Source: Nannobrachium achirus (taxonomy: Eukaryota; Chordata; Actinopteri; Myctophiformes; Myctophidae). Taken from it: DNA of 64,000 nt. The stretch covers positions 6,783,043 to 6,847,042 of the forward strand of contig OY997655.1 in NCBI GenBank assembly GCA_963921795.1. The letters run 5' to 3'. The position numbers and the translations under genes were made by a program. Numbering within the stretch: the first letter of the stretch is position 1; every line of letters starts with the position of its first letter. Shown one piece after another: positions 46,327 to 58,600 of this stretch. Below the pieces are notes generated by a model, which saw only the letters and a list, made by a program, of their open reading frames with translations, ran no database searches and had not been told where the DNA came from.

Positions 46327-46504
46327 TCACCATGCTTATGACAATACTGGAACTGTTTTTGTTTTTGTTTTCTAAAATGTAATCTCTTTCACTAAAATAT
46401 GTTTACAATCTACAGGTGGTTAACAGACAAACATATTTGGTCAATTGACAGATGTAAATGTCATCAGTGAAACTGTTGTGTGTCTACGGTTGGTAACGGT
46501 GTAT

Positions 46505-46850
46505 TTGATAGATGAGTATCTTTGATAGCATAGCACTGTTTTGTAAGGAATAGAATCTGCTATATGAGTATCTTTGATAGCACTGTTTTATAATGAATAG
46601 AATCTGCTATATGAGTATCTTTGATAGCACTGTTTTATAACGAATAGTGTATCTCAGATATCTGCTATATAAGTATCTTTGATAGCACTGTTTTATAACG
46701 AACAGTGTATCAGCTATAGATGAGTATATCTTTGATAGCACTGTTTTATAACGAACAGTGTATCTGCTATAGATGAGTATCTTTGATAGCACTGTTTTAT
46801 AATGAACAGTGTATCTGCTATTTGAGCATCTTTGATAGAACTGTTGTCAA
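46505..46850. repeat. Imperfect tandem repeat, about 45-65 bp units
   Basis: Six or so units of ATGAGTATCTTTGATAGCAC TGTTTTATAAYGAAYAG plus a variable linker. Confidence 0.8.
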
Positions 46851-46960
46851 GCATAGCATGTGTTTGCTAACACTTCAGATCCAGATGTGCACAGCTGGGA
46901 GGAGCAGCAGTCAGGAGGTCAAGCCAGCAGGCTCACACCTCCCTCTGTTAGCCTGGTGAC

Positions 46961-48299
46961 CAGGGGCCCGTTTCACGAAACCTAGATTAGGGATAAAGCC
47001 TGGCTTTATCAGCTATCCTGGCTTTAGTAAGCCTGAGTCAGAGCTCAATCGGTTTCATGAAAGCTGAATTATCTTGGCAGATTAGCCTCGCCAGTTAACC
47101 TGGATATTTTAAGCCTGAACTCGGTTTCATGAAAGTTATCCCACCTTAGTTACCACAGAGATTAAGCTTTGAAGCTAGCCTGCTCCAGACCAGGCTCACA
47201 GCCAAGATATGTTAATCCATGTGCCTTTTTGTTCAAGTTTTGTGAAATAGCTGTCAGTCCAATGACTCCAATTGTAAACGAATGACTTTTTCCATGCTTA
47301 ATTCAACACCTATGTTAGTATATAGACTGAAATGAAAAATAAAAAAATATATAATACATTTAATTATAAGCCTATTACTGAAATAGTGAATAAATCATGA
47401 ATCATATGACTCATGTGATATGTCACTATAGTTCATAATGTTAGATGTGTGATAATATATTACTGAAGTTCTTGAGATTATAAAAAAATGGCTGACAATG
47501 TAGCAAGGGTGTTTTCAATTAAGTTAGCGATAAGAGTAATATAACAGCCTGTCTAGGTGTGATTATTCATTTACTTAAGTATTGTACTTAAGTATAATCT
47601 TGCGGTATTTGTACATTACTTGAGTATTTCCAATTTCCAATACTTTATTTACTTCTACTCCACAATACATCTCAGATCCAAATACTGTACTTTTACTCCA
47701 ATACATTTATTTGAAAACTTTAGTTACTAGTTACTTTGTAGATTTACAAGCTCACAATGCATAGCATTCTGAGCATGTAGATCTGCTATTTTCAAAAGAT
47801 ATCCCTACATTTGAAAACTTGAAATGGGATATCTGCATAATGAGTACTTTTACTTTTTGTACTTTAAGTACATTTTGATACTTTTACTCAAGTACATTTT
47901 TAATTCTGGACTTTTACTAACAGAGTATTTCTTCATTGCAGTATTGATACTTTTACTTGAGTAAAACATGTGAGTACTTTTTCACCACTGATAGCAGCTA
48001 TAGCATGCCTTGTCTTTTTTATGTGGGGGGAGGCGGGGAGAGAACGCTGCTCTGTTCTTCGGTGTCGTGATTGGTCACGATCAAGGAATCGATGCTCGAC
48101 TGCATGGGCTTTCCAAAGAAAAGCCCATGCCTTGTCGAGCCAGGCTTTACGATCCTGGCTCAACAAAGTCTCTCCTTCTCAGCCTGGCTTGGTGTTAGTG
48201 GAACGGAATAAGCCAGGCTATATGGAGGAGGCTTTGTCAAGTCTGGATATGTCTTAAATCCCAGCTTAGTTTATTCTACTTTCGTGAAACAGGCCCCTG
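46961..48299. mobile_element. Non-autonomous DNA transposon with CAGGGGCCCGTTTCAC ends
   Basis: Left CAGGGGCCCGTTTCACGAAA and right TTTCGTGAAACAGGCCCCTG are inverted. A second element (about 47566-47990, ACTTTTACTCAAGTA type, ending TTCACCACTG) is nested inside and itself holds a hairpin copy. Confidence 0.7.
47738..47796. repeat. Hairpin-family copy, nearly complete
   Basis: Sits inside an ACTTTTACTCAAGTA MITE that is itself nested. Confidence 0.75.
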
Positions 48300-48317
48300 G
48301 TTACATCTGCTAGCTGG

Positions 48318-48340
48318 GAGCGTTGTGAGCTTGTACATCT
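48318..48340. repeat. Hairpin-family right arm
   Basis: GCGTTGTGAGCTTGTACATC. Confidence 0.55.
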
Positions 48341-48599
48341 TCACTATGTATTGATATTCTTTGAACATGGAGTATCAGGAGCAGTGTTGCCGTGGTCTTG
48401 GGTCGCGCGCCCCCGGCGACCCATATCTTTTTTCAGCCGGGGTCTCGCACCCCCCAAGATCACACTTCGACAACGGTTTTAACAAAGAAACAAGCCTATA
48501 TGCATATCAATAGACCTGTATAGTAGGTGTTGAGCGACTTCGCGACCCCCCAAACATTGAATCACCACTGCACCACTGATCAGGAGTATCTATATACTT

Positions 48600-48735
48600 T
48601 AACTTGAGTATACTGGGGTTGATTACTGCATGTGTCCATCACTGTTTATTATATTGTCAAATGTGTGATATAAAATGAATGACAACAAAACAATAATAAT
48701 AGCAGATTATTGTGACTTACTGTAATGTTACTGTT
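48600..48735 (+). pseudogene. Remnant of a third GIMAP start-exon upstream region
   Basis: Matches 34108-34247 (TACTGGGGTTGAATACTG, GCAGATTATTGTGACTTACT) but similarity stops at TGTTACTGTT, so the exon itself is missing. Confidence 0.6.
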
Positions 48736-48799
48736 GACAATTGACATTTACACTGTTCAACTGGAATGGCAGACATACATAGGCTACATACATACATAC

Positions 48800-48821
48800 A
48801 TTAATATATATATACATATAC

Positions 48822-48913
<92 letters not shown>

Positions 48914-48915
48914 GG
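48800..48915. repeat. TA microsatellite flanked by CATA and CA
   Basis: About 37 TA units at 48827-48900 then CA repeats. Confidence 0.95.
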
Positions 48916-49142
48916 TATATGTAATTGTAGAACATAAATGTGGTTGCTGCATTTTATTTTTGAAGGACATTTTTTGTTCAACTAGAATGGATAGAGCGCA
49001 TGTCTGGGAATGCAGTACCTCTTGTCAGCCAGTAGGTGTCCTACCTGACCACAGGATCTAATTAAATGTCATAGCAGGGAGTCTACCTCCATACCAACCA
49101 CTGCAGAATGATTACACAAAAGTTCAAAAACATCACCTCGTC

Positions 49143-49410
49143 AATGGGGCTGTTAAGTATGACATCATTTTGTAGGCAGAGGAGAATTTCTGCCCCCAGT
49201 TTCCGTGAATCTTTTTACTATTTTTACTATTTTTACTATTTACACATTTTTCTTCTCTTTGTTGTTGAAAGGAAAGTGTTAGAATTATACTTTAGTCGTT
49301 ATTCTTTAGTCGTTGTTTTTTGAAATAGCGAGGGACAGAAAATGCTCTGGGGGCAGATTCTCCTCTGCCTACAAAATGATGTCACGGCTTAAAAGCCCCA
49401 TAGCATTGAG
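49143..49410. mobile_element. Foldback MITE
   Basis: ATGGGGCTGTTAAGTATGAC and GTAGGCAGAGGAGAATTTCTG pair with the right side ending AAAAGCCCCAT. Confidence 0.65.
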
Positions 49411-49525
49411 AAAACAAGTTTCATTTGCCAATTCATTCATTGACGGCTCAAACAAAGGGTCAAATTCAGGTTCTCCTGCCGTACTGCTAAAATGTGGAAT
49501 GCCCTACCGAAGGTCTTAAGGGTTC
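49411..49525 (+). mobile_element. LINE RT C-terminal fragment
   Basis: One plus-strand frame reads KFRFSCRTAKMWNALPK, typical of the end of L2/Rex LINE ORF2 (compare KMWKALPKAI at 24.1 kb). Confidence 0.5.
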
Positions 49526-49894
49526 CCCAGGCAGGCTAGCCGGGACCCCCACAAATGGGCAAATGTCATCTTAGCCCAGGTTCACAGCCAAGTCTCTGTA
49601 TTAACCATTGGGCATTGCCAGGGGCCCTTGGCTCTCAGGGGCACTTGGGGGAACTGGGCCGTGTGGTCATTGACAACTTACGGTACTAAAATTAAATGTA
49701 TATGTTAAATTAAATGTATATGTTAATTCAAAATCAAATGTGCGGGCCCCTCCTCTGTTGTCTACAGGTGATTCTTGGCCCACAGATGATCATCATGGCT
49801 TAAAATCCGAGCAGTGCGTGTCGGGAGGGAGGGGGGGTGGTGGGGGGGGGGGGGGGCCTTAAAAATTATAGGCCAGGGGCCCTCGCGGGGGTTA

Positions 49895-50045
49895 ATCCGT
49901 CCATGTTCAAATGTAGTACAGTACAAGTTATAACACCCTGCCTAAAAGAAACATCTCAAATAAGACCTTTTACGGTCTTTTTTACGTTGAAAGTCCTCAG
50001 TATTTAATTCATGGACATAATAAATAGCAAGCAATGAACAGTTTT
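49895..50045 (+). mobile_element. LINE 3' UTR fragment matching 60.5 kb
   Basis: ACACCCTGCCTAAAAG through CATGGACATAATAAATAGCA matches 60520-60640 closely in the same direction. It is likely part of the same LINE family. Confidence 0.5.
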
Positions 50046-50774
50046 TAATTTGCTTGATTCAATATTTAGATATTTGATGTAAATGTTAGCAGGCCCTCCA
50101 GTCCCAGGGCCTCTCCCCACACACACCCATTGTAACTTCAAACTTCACGTTTTTTCATTTATTTTTAATAATTATTTCTTGTTTTTCATTTTTTCCATTT
50201 TCCCAAATAATTATTAAAAATAAATGAAAAAAATTATAGAACAAACACGGCCTGCTCACGACACGTGTGTGTGTGGAGAAAAGCCCAGCTGCTCCCTGTT
50301 GAAAGTGGAATATCCCTTTAATTTGCTGGCTGGCTGTCTTTGCAAGTCTGTACTCCACAAGTCTGCGTATGATAATCGGCCTGAGTGAGTAACTATCTCT
50401 TCTCTATCTAACTTTTTTTCTATCTTTTCTCATGCTTTGATTACGTTGTTAAAGCGTTTGTTTCATTAATTGTTTAGTGTTTAAACCCTGGTGTGAGCGG
50501 GGATTGACCGTTGACTTTGTGTTGACTGGCTGCTGTGTGTGCGGTGCGGCGCGGAGGCGGCCACGCTGCTGTCAGCGTCATGAATGAGTTTACAACTTTG
50601 ACAAGGAAACACGGCTTTAAGATCTCGCCGTGCTTCTTTTGTTCAGTTGAAGAATGCATGCAGCAAAGCTGTTGCAAAAGCGGTGGGTGCTGCGAGTGTA
50701 GTCCGCGGCGCTGCCAGGATGAATGGTGGTGCTGTTATTTTCGTTGACGGAATAAGTGAAGGCAAACGCTATAG

Positions 50775-50817
50775 TAGCCCTGAATACAGGACTCTGAGAG
50801 TCCTGTATTCAGGGCTA
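50775..50817. repeat. 43-bp perfect palindrome
   Basis: TAGCCCTGAATACAGGACTC then a one-base centre and the exact inverse. It lies between a 10-bp AACGCTATAG repeat and the next element. Confidence 0.85.
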
Positions 50818-51130
50818 AGGCGCTCTACAGACGGACAGCGGTTGCCGCCGGGGCTCCCGCTTGGATCTGCTTGGAACACGCCGCGGTGATACACAAACAC
50901 ACTCGCTCTTTGAGTAAACGCTGCGCGGTATTTCACAAAGATGAACACAATCCATCTCTCACCGCCCGCGTACGCATGCACAAACGAGCACGCTCGCGAG
51001 GATTTTCACGGGACTGCGCCCGCTCGCCTCGCCGCCTCTAAACTTCGCTGCGCGGACGAAATAGCCGCCCGCCTCTCATTGAAAATGAATTACTAGCAGG
51101 CGGTGACCGCGTACCGTCTGGAATCCCCTT
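50818..51130. mobile_element. DNA element with AAGG...CAGACGG ends inside the LINE
   Basis: Ends AAGGCGCTCTACAGACGG and CCGTCTGGAATCCCCTT; AACGCTATAG at 50765-50774 and 51131-51140 is a 10-bp target duplication, with the 43-bp palindrome between the left copy and the element. Confidence 0.65.
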
Positions 51131-51403
51131 AACGCTATAGTTGCAAACGGCGTGGTTATAAATGACACGTTTGTGTCTGTCGCGCTCGAGTCGCCACCCT
51201 GGCAACACAAGTATTGCTGTCAAATGTTCCACTAAAAGTGATGAACTCATTGTGAAAGAGTTGTCAAGGTTTGGGATGGTTGTGTCTGGACTGGATCGAG
51301 TGAAAAGGTTGGCATTCGGGGTGTAAATCACCTGAACTGTCTAATCTAAACTAAGACATGTTGTGTCACACAGGCAGGGCCCAGGGGACTGCTGTAGGCT
51401 ACA

Positions 51404-51809
51404 TAGAGCATCGCAGCGGAAGTGGATTCCTGGGGTCACTACGTCATTCCCCATTCATTTTCGCCATAGACTTTTACAAAAATATTTATAACAATTATGT
51501 TAAGCCTCGAACCAAGCCATCCAGGATGGAGGTGAATCATGACAATATAACCTTTGATCCTATGTTAAAACATATTTTAATATTACATTATTTGATATAC
51601 TACATTTAATAACTACCCTTTGTTTAGCGATTTTCAAAATGTTCTTTTCATAGAAGAAAAGGTTATATGGTCATGATTCACCTCCATCCTGGATGGCTTG
51701 GTTCGAGGCTTAACATAATTGTTATAAATATTTTTGTAAAAGTCTATGGCGAAAATGAATGGGGAATGACGTAGTGACCCCAGGAATCAACTTCCGCTGC
51801 GATGCTCTA
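51404..51809. mobile_element. Foldback MITE, arms about 170 bp
   Basis: TAGAGCATCGCAGCGGAAGT at the left and its inverse at the right, near-perfect over the whole arm. Confidence 0.8.
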
Positions 51810-52480
51810 TAGGGTTGACACCCGTTCCGTAAAATACGGATTCGTCCCGGATTTTAGAATGAAATGTTGCGACAGAACGCAGTTTGTTCTGTATTTCCCA
51901 AATGCCCCATAAAGGTCTGTCACTCAAACAGTGAATTTAACAATAATGAACTGGCAGCACTCGCGGGAGGCAAGCAGGACATTCTGCGAGCGTAAACATA
52001 AAACATCCAGTGGCTCGGTGTGGTGGCTGCGTCTGGTAGTCCGGGAGCCGTGGGGGTGAACGTGGAAAAAAACTTTTACAGGCGAATCCACGTTCAGCCA
52101 AAAATCACCATTTGGCTCCCGGGACTATGGTCACGGTCTGTCGAGTCTGTCTGTCTGGGTCCATGGATTCCACTTCAGACTGCAGCCATTTACGCTGCGT
52201 TGCGGTGAGCACCGCGGATTTATCCTCTACAGGCTCGAGTGTTTCGTTATTTAATAACAACACTCTAATAGTTCACAGAAGAGATGTGTAAATTCAATAG
52301 GAGACGATTAAAAACACAAAAAGTAGAGCGCACCAAACTCTGTATGCGCCTCTGTCAGGTTGGTGGGAGGAACCAGCAGCCAGCAACCCCTCTACCAGGT
52401 CAAGATAAGATAAAATAAGGTGACATGAGATGAGATAAAACCTCTATTGATCCCGAGAAGGAAATTTGAAATAACACAGG
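51810..52480. other. Repeat-derived stretch
   Basis: Starts GGGTTGACACCCGTTCCGTA with a nearby CGGATTCGTCCCGGATTT; near 52440 CTCTATTGATCCCGAGAAGG resembles a retroposon tail. No frame. Confidence 0.35.
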
Positions 52481-52490
52481 AGAGGTATTT

Positions 52491-52547
52491 TAAGCTCACG
52501 TCGTGTTGAAATGTGACATGTTGTGAGCTTGTAGATCTGCCATTTTC
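52491..52547. repeat. Hairpin-family copy, left arm truncated
   Basis: TAAGCTCACGTC and GTTGTGAGCTTGTAGATCTG. Confidence 0.7.
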
Positions 52548-52990
52548 AAAATGTCTTTGAATTTGAACATTTTATTTTTGAAATATTTTAACAACACAAA
52601 TCTTGAATGATGAAAAAATATATATAGTCTATAAACTAGAAAAATGCTCCTCGGAGCACGGGTCTCCGCCAGGTCAGGTAGGATATTCATACAATTTAAC
52701 TTTTCATATTTTGGAAACAATTGCCAATTTCAAACTGCAAAAAGCTTCACAATATTGTGTGTTAGTTATAACTATTCTATGTATTTCAGGGTTTCGGGAC
52801 TTTAAAAAACGCCAACTTTTAAAGAATGCACGCCACCGCGCAGCCGGAAGAGGTGTTCCTTATTTCAGTTTCTGGAAGGTGGCAACCCCAGCTGTACATG
52901 ATATTAAATGACAGGACCCGAGAGTTGAAAATACATTTTAAGTTAACTATGGATGGCTTAATTTGAATACACGCTGTTTGCCACCACAGA
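52548..52990. other. Unassigned sequence within the LINE area
   Basis: AT-rich; no family recognised. An imperfect CACGGGTCTCCGCC patch at about 52660. Confidence 0.3.
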
Positions 52991-54189
52991 AAACATGAAA
53001 TGTTTTGCAGTCCACTTCGTCTTTGGGGAAGGGTTGAGTGGTGTTGGTAAAGGGAGGAGGGGGACTGCACCATTGGGATGTCCTGCTACTGCAGGGGAGA
53101 CAGGACAGGTGAACGAAGAGGGGGAGGTTGTTGGACAGGAGGATGAAACTGAAGGGGAGAATGAACAGCAAGAGAACGGTGGAGGGGAGGAGGATGGTGA
53201 ACTTGAAGTTGACAATGAGGTTTCGAATAAACAACAGGACAGCGACCCCAGTGCCAGTCAAGTGGAAGGGGGTGTGGCTGGAGTCGGACAGCTAGTAACA
53301 GAGGTAGACATGATAGCCGAAGAGGATAGATTAAAGGTGACTAGATATAAAAGGAAGGCAAAAAAAAAAGATGCAGGTGGCTCACAACCAAAAAAGGTGG
53401 CAGAGGAAACTGGTGACAGTCAGAGAGCTGATTCAATTCCAGACGGTGGTGAAGCTGAGGGGTGGGGGAGCGAGGAGTCAGAGGATGAACTGGCTAATTA
53501 TGGACTGGAAGCAATGAAAAGGTTTTTGCAGAAGACCAAAAATGTAAAGGGGGTAAAAGTGGTGCCTTATTTCCCTAGGAAAAAAAGGCCTTTGTTGAAT
53601 CAGTTAAATTAAACATGAAAAAAGTGGTGACGGAAGGTGAATCAGGAAATGGAAAGCAACGATGAAAAGTGAACTGATTAATATGAGTGAGTTCATGTTA
53701 GTGGATTATTTGGTGCTGTCTTGGGGTTCCCTCTCTGCACTGAGTCCTCGTCTTCACCTAGCTATGCTTTTAATGGACATGAAGAGGTTCTATGGGGTCT
53801 GTTGGACTGGACAATGGGTTACAATGCTGCATGCCCGTAGAGGCGTAGACTAATGCTACATAAAATAACGTCTGGTTGGTGGGACCAGTATGGGCCTGTA
53901 CTAGAGTCCAATCAGAAGGTACTCACAGACTGTGTGTCAAGGGTCACTGGAGTGCATGTTGTAAGGAGACTGCTGGATGAGGAGCCAGCAACTGATCTGA
54001 TGGGGGCGCTGCGATCAGTTTGTGAAGATTGTTTTCTGAGACAATGTGCTAATAAACTGTCTGTAGAGGATATGGAGCTAGAAAAGAGCTCAGAGGTGGA
54101 GAGCCGTTCCCCAGAGCTGGAGCTGTATGCTGACCCAAAGGGTCCTGAGAGACAAGTGGAACTAGAAAAGAAAATTTCGAAGAAATTTT

Positions 54190-56346
54190 AAGTGTGCCTG
54201 CAGCTCGCTAAGTGTGTGCAACCTTGTATGTGTTAACATTAGCATCTTTGTTAGCATTAGCATGTGTTAGCATTAGCAATATGGTTTATTGTTTTTAAGA
54301 AATAGGCTCCTCCCACAAGTTCCGCAAGGCGATTACGTTGTCCCGTCGCTCCCGAGATCGTTTGTGTTTCGTTTTGAGAGGGTTGTTCCCCCTGAAAAAC
54401 GCGTTTTGGCATGAAACGGTTATGTTTTGCGCGTTTGTGGTGCCCCCTATGGGTCGAAGTGGAAATGCTTTTGGGTATATGTTCAGTATAGCGCCCCCCA
54501 CTTGTGGTTAAAATTTGGTGTTGACTGGATGTTTCGTTTGTGATTTATGGCTACTTCTTACAAAACGGGCTCCTCCCGCTAACTTTGGAACCCTGTTACG
54601 GAAGAACGGTATGGACTATCAAAATATCGTTTAAATATGTTTATCGCATGAGTCCATAGATCGTGTGTATCGATTTTTGTGACATTTGGAGAAAATATGT
54701 AGGAAAAGGAGCAAAAAGTGTGTTTTGAAGAAAATTCAAAATGGCGGAAAATCTATCCTGACGCAAATGGGCGTGGCCTATATGAGGAGATGCGTCATGA
54801 CCCAAGGAATCCAGGGAAAAAGGAATTTTAATTTTCCGACCCACGGTTCAAGAGTTACAGGCCGAAAGGTAAAGTGGACTGTTATAGCGCCACCATGAGG
54901 CCAACTGATGAAATTATTTTTTATTTAATCCTTGATATCATTATAAATCTCCTCTCCAAGTTTTGAAACTGTAGCCCCTATGGTTTGCGAGAAAAAAAAT
55001 ATTGAATGTGAGTTTTTGCGATTCCCATTATAAGTCAATGGGTAAAATTAATTCACTAATAAATTAATATCAATTAAACGATACAACTTTTCTCTTAGAA
55101 AAGTAATAGCACACCATTCCCGGCCGAGCCACACGTTTTGATGTTTATATTGCGGCGGTGGCGTAAATTGTGCGGCAGTTATTAGCGCACCAAATTTGTG
55201 GGATCATTATTATCATTAAGTATGGCGGATTACAATAAGTGTTTTGCCATTGCATGGCAGGCACACTGAAATTTTAAGTGTGCCTGCAGCTTGCTAAGTG
55301 TGTGCAACCTTGTGTGTGTTAACATTAGCATCTTTGTTAGCATTAGCATGTGTTAGCATTAGCAATATGGTTTATTGTTTTTAAGAAATAGGCTCCTCCC
55401 ACAAGTTCCGCAAGGCGATTACGTTGTCCCGTCGCTCCCGAGATCGTTTGTGTTTCGTTTTGAGAGGGTCGTTCCCCCTGAAAAACGCGTTTTGGCATGA
55501 AACGGTTATGTTTTGCGTGTTTGTGGTGCCCCCTATGGGTCGAAGTGGAAATGCTTTTGGGTATATGTTCAGTATAGTGCCCCCCACTTGTGGTTAAAAT
55601 TTGGTGTTGACTGGATGTTTCGTTTGTGATTTATGGCTACTTCTTACAAAACGGGCTCCTCCCGCTAACTTTGGAACCCTGTTACGGAAGAACGGTATGG
55701 ACTATCAAAATATCGTTTAAATATGTTTATCGCATGAGTCCATAGATCGTGTGTATCGATTTTTGTGACATTTGGAGAAAATATGTAGGAAAAGGAGCAA
55801 AAAGTGTGTTTTGAAGAAAATTCAAAATGGCGGAAAATCTATCCTGACGCAAATGGGCGTGGCCTATATGCGTCATGACCCAAGGAATCCAGGGAAAAAG
55901 GAATTTTAATTTTCCGACCCACGGTTCAAGAGTTACAGGCCGAAAGGTAAAGTGGACTGTTATAGCGCCACCATGAGGCCAACTGATGAAATTATTTTTT
56001 ATTTAATCCTTGATATCATTATAAATCTCCTCTCCAAGTTTTGAAACTGTAGCCCCTATGGTTTGCGAGAAAAAAAATATTGAATGTGAGTTTTTGCGAT
56101 TCCCATTATAAGTCAATGGGTAAAATTAATTCACTAATAAATTAATATCAATTAAACGATACAACTTTTCTCTTAGAAAAGTAATAGCACACCATTCCCG
56201 GCCGAGCCGCACGTTTTGATGTATATATTGCGGCGGTGGCGTAAATTGTGCGGCAGTTATTAGCGCACCAAATTTGTTGGATCATTATTATCATTAAGTA
56301 TGGCGGATTACAATAAGTGTTTTGCCATTGCATGGCAGGCACACTT
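54190..56346. mobile_element. Two tandem copies of a 1.08-kb TIR element
   Basis: Each copy starts AAGTGTGCCTGC; copy 1 (54190-55267) ends GCAGGCACACT and copy 2 (55276-56346) ends GCAGGCACACTT. GAAATTTT stands before copy 1 (54182-54189) and between the copies (55268-55275), like a shared 8-bp target duplication; the right flank (AAATATGG) differs. The copies are about 98-99% alike by eye. No long coding frame; contains repeated intergenic phrases (GCGCCCCCCACTTGTGG). Confidence 0.75.
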
Positions 56347-56695
56347 AAATATGGCAGTGTCAGGTACATTGACATGTACTGTTCTGTGGCTGAAAAAACT
56401 GTTGCAGAGGTGTTGTGGGCTGGGTGTGGAGGAGGACTTGGTGCAGAGAGGAATTTAGAGGTGACAGCATCGAATGATCTTCTCTACTGCAAGCCTATGA
56501 ATTGAATGTTTGTTCTTTGGTTCTAAAATATGGGAGGAGTTAGTCAAATTGTTTAACTGAAAAATGTTTTATTGTTGTTTGGTTTTTGAAGTGCCTGGAG
56601 CATTTTATTTTAATATTGCTGTAACATATGTGACAATATATACTATAGCAGTATTGGAGAATAATGTTCAAATTAAAAGGGATTTTTAAATGTCA

Positions 56696-56698
<3 letters not shown>
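56347..56698 (+). mobile_element. LINE-side sequence continued (3' part)
   Basis: Continues the sequence interrupted at 54165; at 62790-63136 the two parts are joined without the tandem element. Confidence 0.6.

Positions 56699-56750
<52 letters not shown>
56699..56750. repeat. TC microsatellite before second GIMAP first exon
   Basis: About 26 TC units. Confidence 0.95.
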
Positions 56751-56753
<3 letters not shown>

Positions 56754-56884
56754 CACATCCACCCAAACCACGAATGTTTCAGGAAATGAAACTTGTATCT
56801 GAGGCTGTGTGACTGCAGTTCGTCTACTAAAGCTCAATCTACAGGAAACAACCGTTGACACCGACAGACAGAACTCATTGACAG
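56751..56884 (+). other. Second copy of the GIMAP non-coding first exon
   Basis: Ends in CTCATTGACAG followed by donor GTAAGGACTGAACCAG, like 25911 and 63429. The following 380 bp of intron match 63430-63813 closely and 26500-26730 more loosely. It probably starts another GIMAP gene whose coding exons are not found in the window. A motif GGAAATGAAACT at about 56781 resembles an interferon-response element but its spacing is one base short. Confidence 0.55.
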
Positions 56885-57106
56885 GTAAGGACTGAACCAG
56901 AAAATCAAACATGTTACTGTACAATAGCACTGACTAAGACTAAGACGATGCTGATATGTCTTAATTTAATACAAATATAAAGTCTATTGAAAGCAGTTTG
57001 TGAAGACAAATAATATATCGGCTGTTTCTCTGGGATGGGCATGGCAGTGTGTGCGACAGGCCTACTGAACAATATCAGGCTGAGATCAGTTTTCTTTGCA
57101 GGAATC

Positions 57107-58600
57107 TGATGAAAGGATACAGTAACTGAACACTAAACTAGTCTAGTTCCCCCCACAATGCAGAAAGCCTGCTGACGTGTGGTTAGAACGACAAGGCAGA
57201 CATCTGGTCTGTGAGGCACAACCGAGAGAGCTGCTGTCTGAGCTGCTTACTGATGGGTGGTGGAATCACTTATAATATAACTTCTAAATGGCATTATACT
57301 GTAGTACTTGAATATTGAGACATTTATTGTTGGTTAAAAAACATACGTTGTCGAGATGGGTCAATCGTAGCCATATATCACCACTCATATTCACACAGGG
57401 GCCATTTTGCTATAAAGTTAATGAAATAATGCTGTGAGAACAAAATGGCCACTGTGTGAATATAGTCTGTGTAAGTGAATGCGCATCACAGTGAGGCGGT
57501 CCCTGTGTCAGATCTGATCTGAGATCTGTGTCAACTTTGCAGTGTGATCTGTGTGTACAGTGATTACATCCAGCTGGTTCATGTTGTACTGTATTGTATG
57601 TGGAGAGTAAATGACAGAGTGAAGAACGTGCACTGAGTCTGACTACTAGTTGTAGTTGTACATCTGAGCTTTGAGGTGTAGGCGCTACCGTTACAACACA
57701 TGTGTTGTTTATAATTATAGATTATTATGAATATTATAATTGTATTTTCCAAGGCTAGGGTAAATATATTGTATTATCTACATAAATAAAATACATACAG
57801 AACATGTTATCAGGTTAACAATATTGGAAAGTAACTAAGTACATTTACTCAAGTGCTGTACTTAAGTACAATTGTTTTTAAACTTGAATGGAGCATTTTA
57901 AATTTTCAACTCCACTACATCTGAAAAGCAAATATTCTACATTTTACTCCACAACAATTATTTGAAAACTTTGGTTACTAGTTACTTTGTACTTTTACTT
58001 GTAACGAGTTGTGATACTTTTACTTTACTTTTACTTTCATTTCATACAGTACTTTTTCCCTCACTGTGGGTTAATAAGCTGATGTTAATTAGCATATTGT
58101 TAAACTTCAAGAGCTTCTTGAGCAAGATGGAAGGAGATGACAGTGAAAGTATTTAGTAGAAAATAATATCCATGAGTGTTATGGAATTCTTATGTTCTAA
58201 ATGTGATCCCTTTGACATATTGTCTACTTTTATCAAACATATAATCTGATTGGTGTGGTATATAAATAATCTATACAATATAAACTATAGTTTATATCTC
58301 TGTATAGTTGTGCATCACAACCAGTGATGTCGTGAGGATCTTTTCAAAAGGGTAGTGCTATTTTCTTGACGTCGCACACACCCACCCGCACGCACCCGCA
58401 CGCACGCACGCACGCACGATAGATACAGTAGGCGGGCTCTAGACAGGATCAGAGCACTGAACACTAAATAGAAACTAGTCTAGTTTACACAACACTGCAG
58501 AAAGCCTGCTGACAAGGCAGACATCCAGGCCTTGAGGCCTGTGAGGCACAACCGAGAGAGCTGCAGACTGATGGGTGGTGGAGTCACTTATAACATAGAA
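57107..58600. repeat. Local duplication in the presumed GIMAP intron
   Basis: 57107-57280 (ATACAGTA ... CTGATGGGTGGTGGA) recurs at 58425-58600 and, partly, at 27583-27660. Between them lie a small inverted pair (CAAAATGGCCACTGTG), an ACTTTTACTCAAGTA-type MITE fragment (57830-58075) and ACGC repeats (58381-58418). No exon recognised. Confidence 0.5.

Larger units (their letters stand above)
45656..46500 (+). other. Presumed GIMAP 3' UTR
   Basis: AT-rich, no frame, AATAAA at 46013 and 46321; contains one single hairpin arm (45709-45733). Confidence 0.4.
50325..54165 (+). mobile_element. Tx1-group LINE, decayed ORF1 with several insertions
   Basis: The 5' region (50325-50580) is followed by ORF1 pieces. 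50580-50764 reads SKAVAKAVGAASVVRGAARM-like RNA-binding sequence with MNGGAVIF; 51132-51350 reads SDELIVKELSRFGMVVSG in another frame; 52995-53612 is an intact 205-codon frame ending YGLEAMKRFLQKTKN and VVPYFP, the usual C-terminus of fish Tx1-type ORF1. Insertions interrupt it at 50775-51130, 51404-51809 and about 51810-52550. Downstream frames at 53662-54191 are not recognised as ORF2; endonuclease and RT are missing. Confidence 0.65.

Noticed and set aside
52819-53261. Minus-strand Ser/Pro-rich frames
   Set aside because: Antisense of the acidic LINE ORF1 segment.
53662-54191. Frames after the LINE ORF1 as a host gene
   Set aside because: They lie between LINE ORF1 and its 3' side, part is repeated at 62.7 kb, and no host family is recognised; they are left as unassigned LINE-area sequence.
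56770-56800. Interferon-response element in the GIMAP first exon copies
   Set aside because: GGAAATGAAACT has one base between the GAAA repeats instead of two, so it is kept only as a remark.
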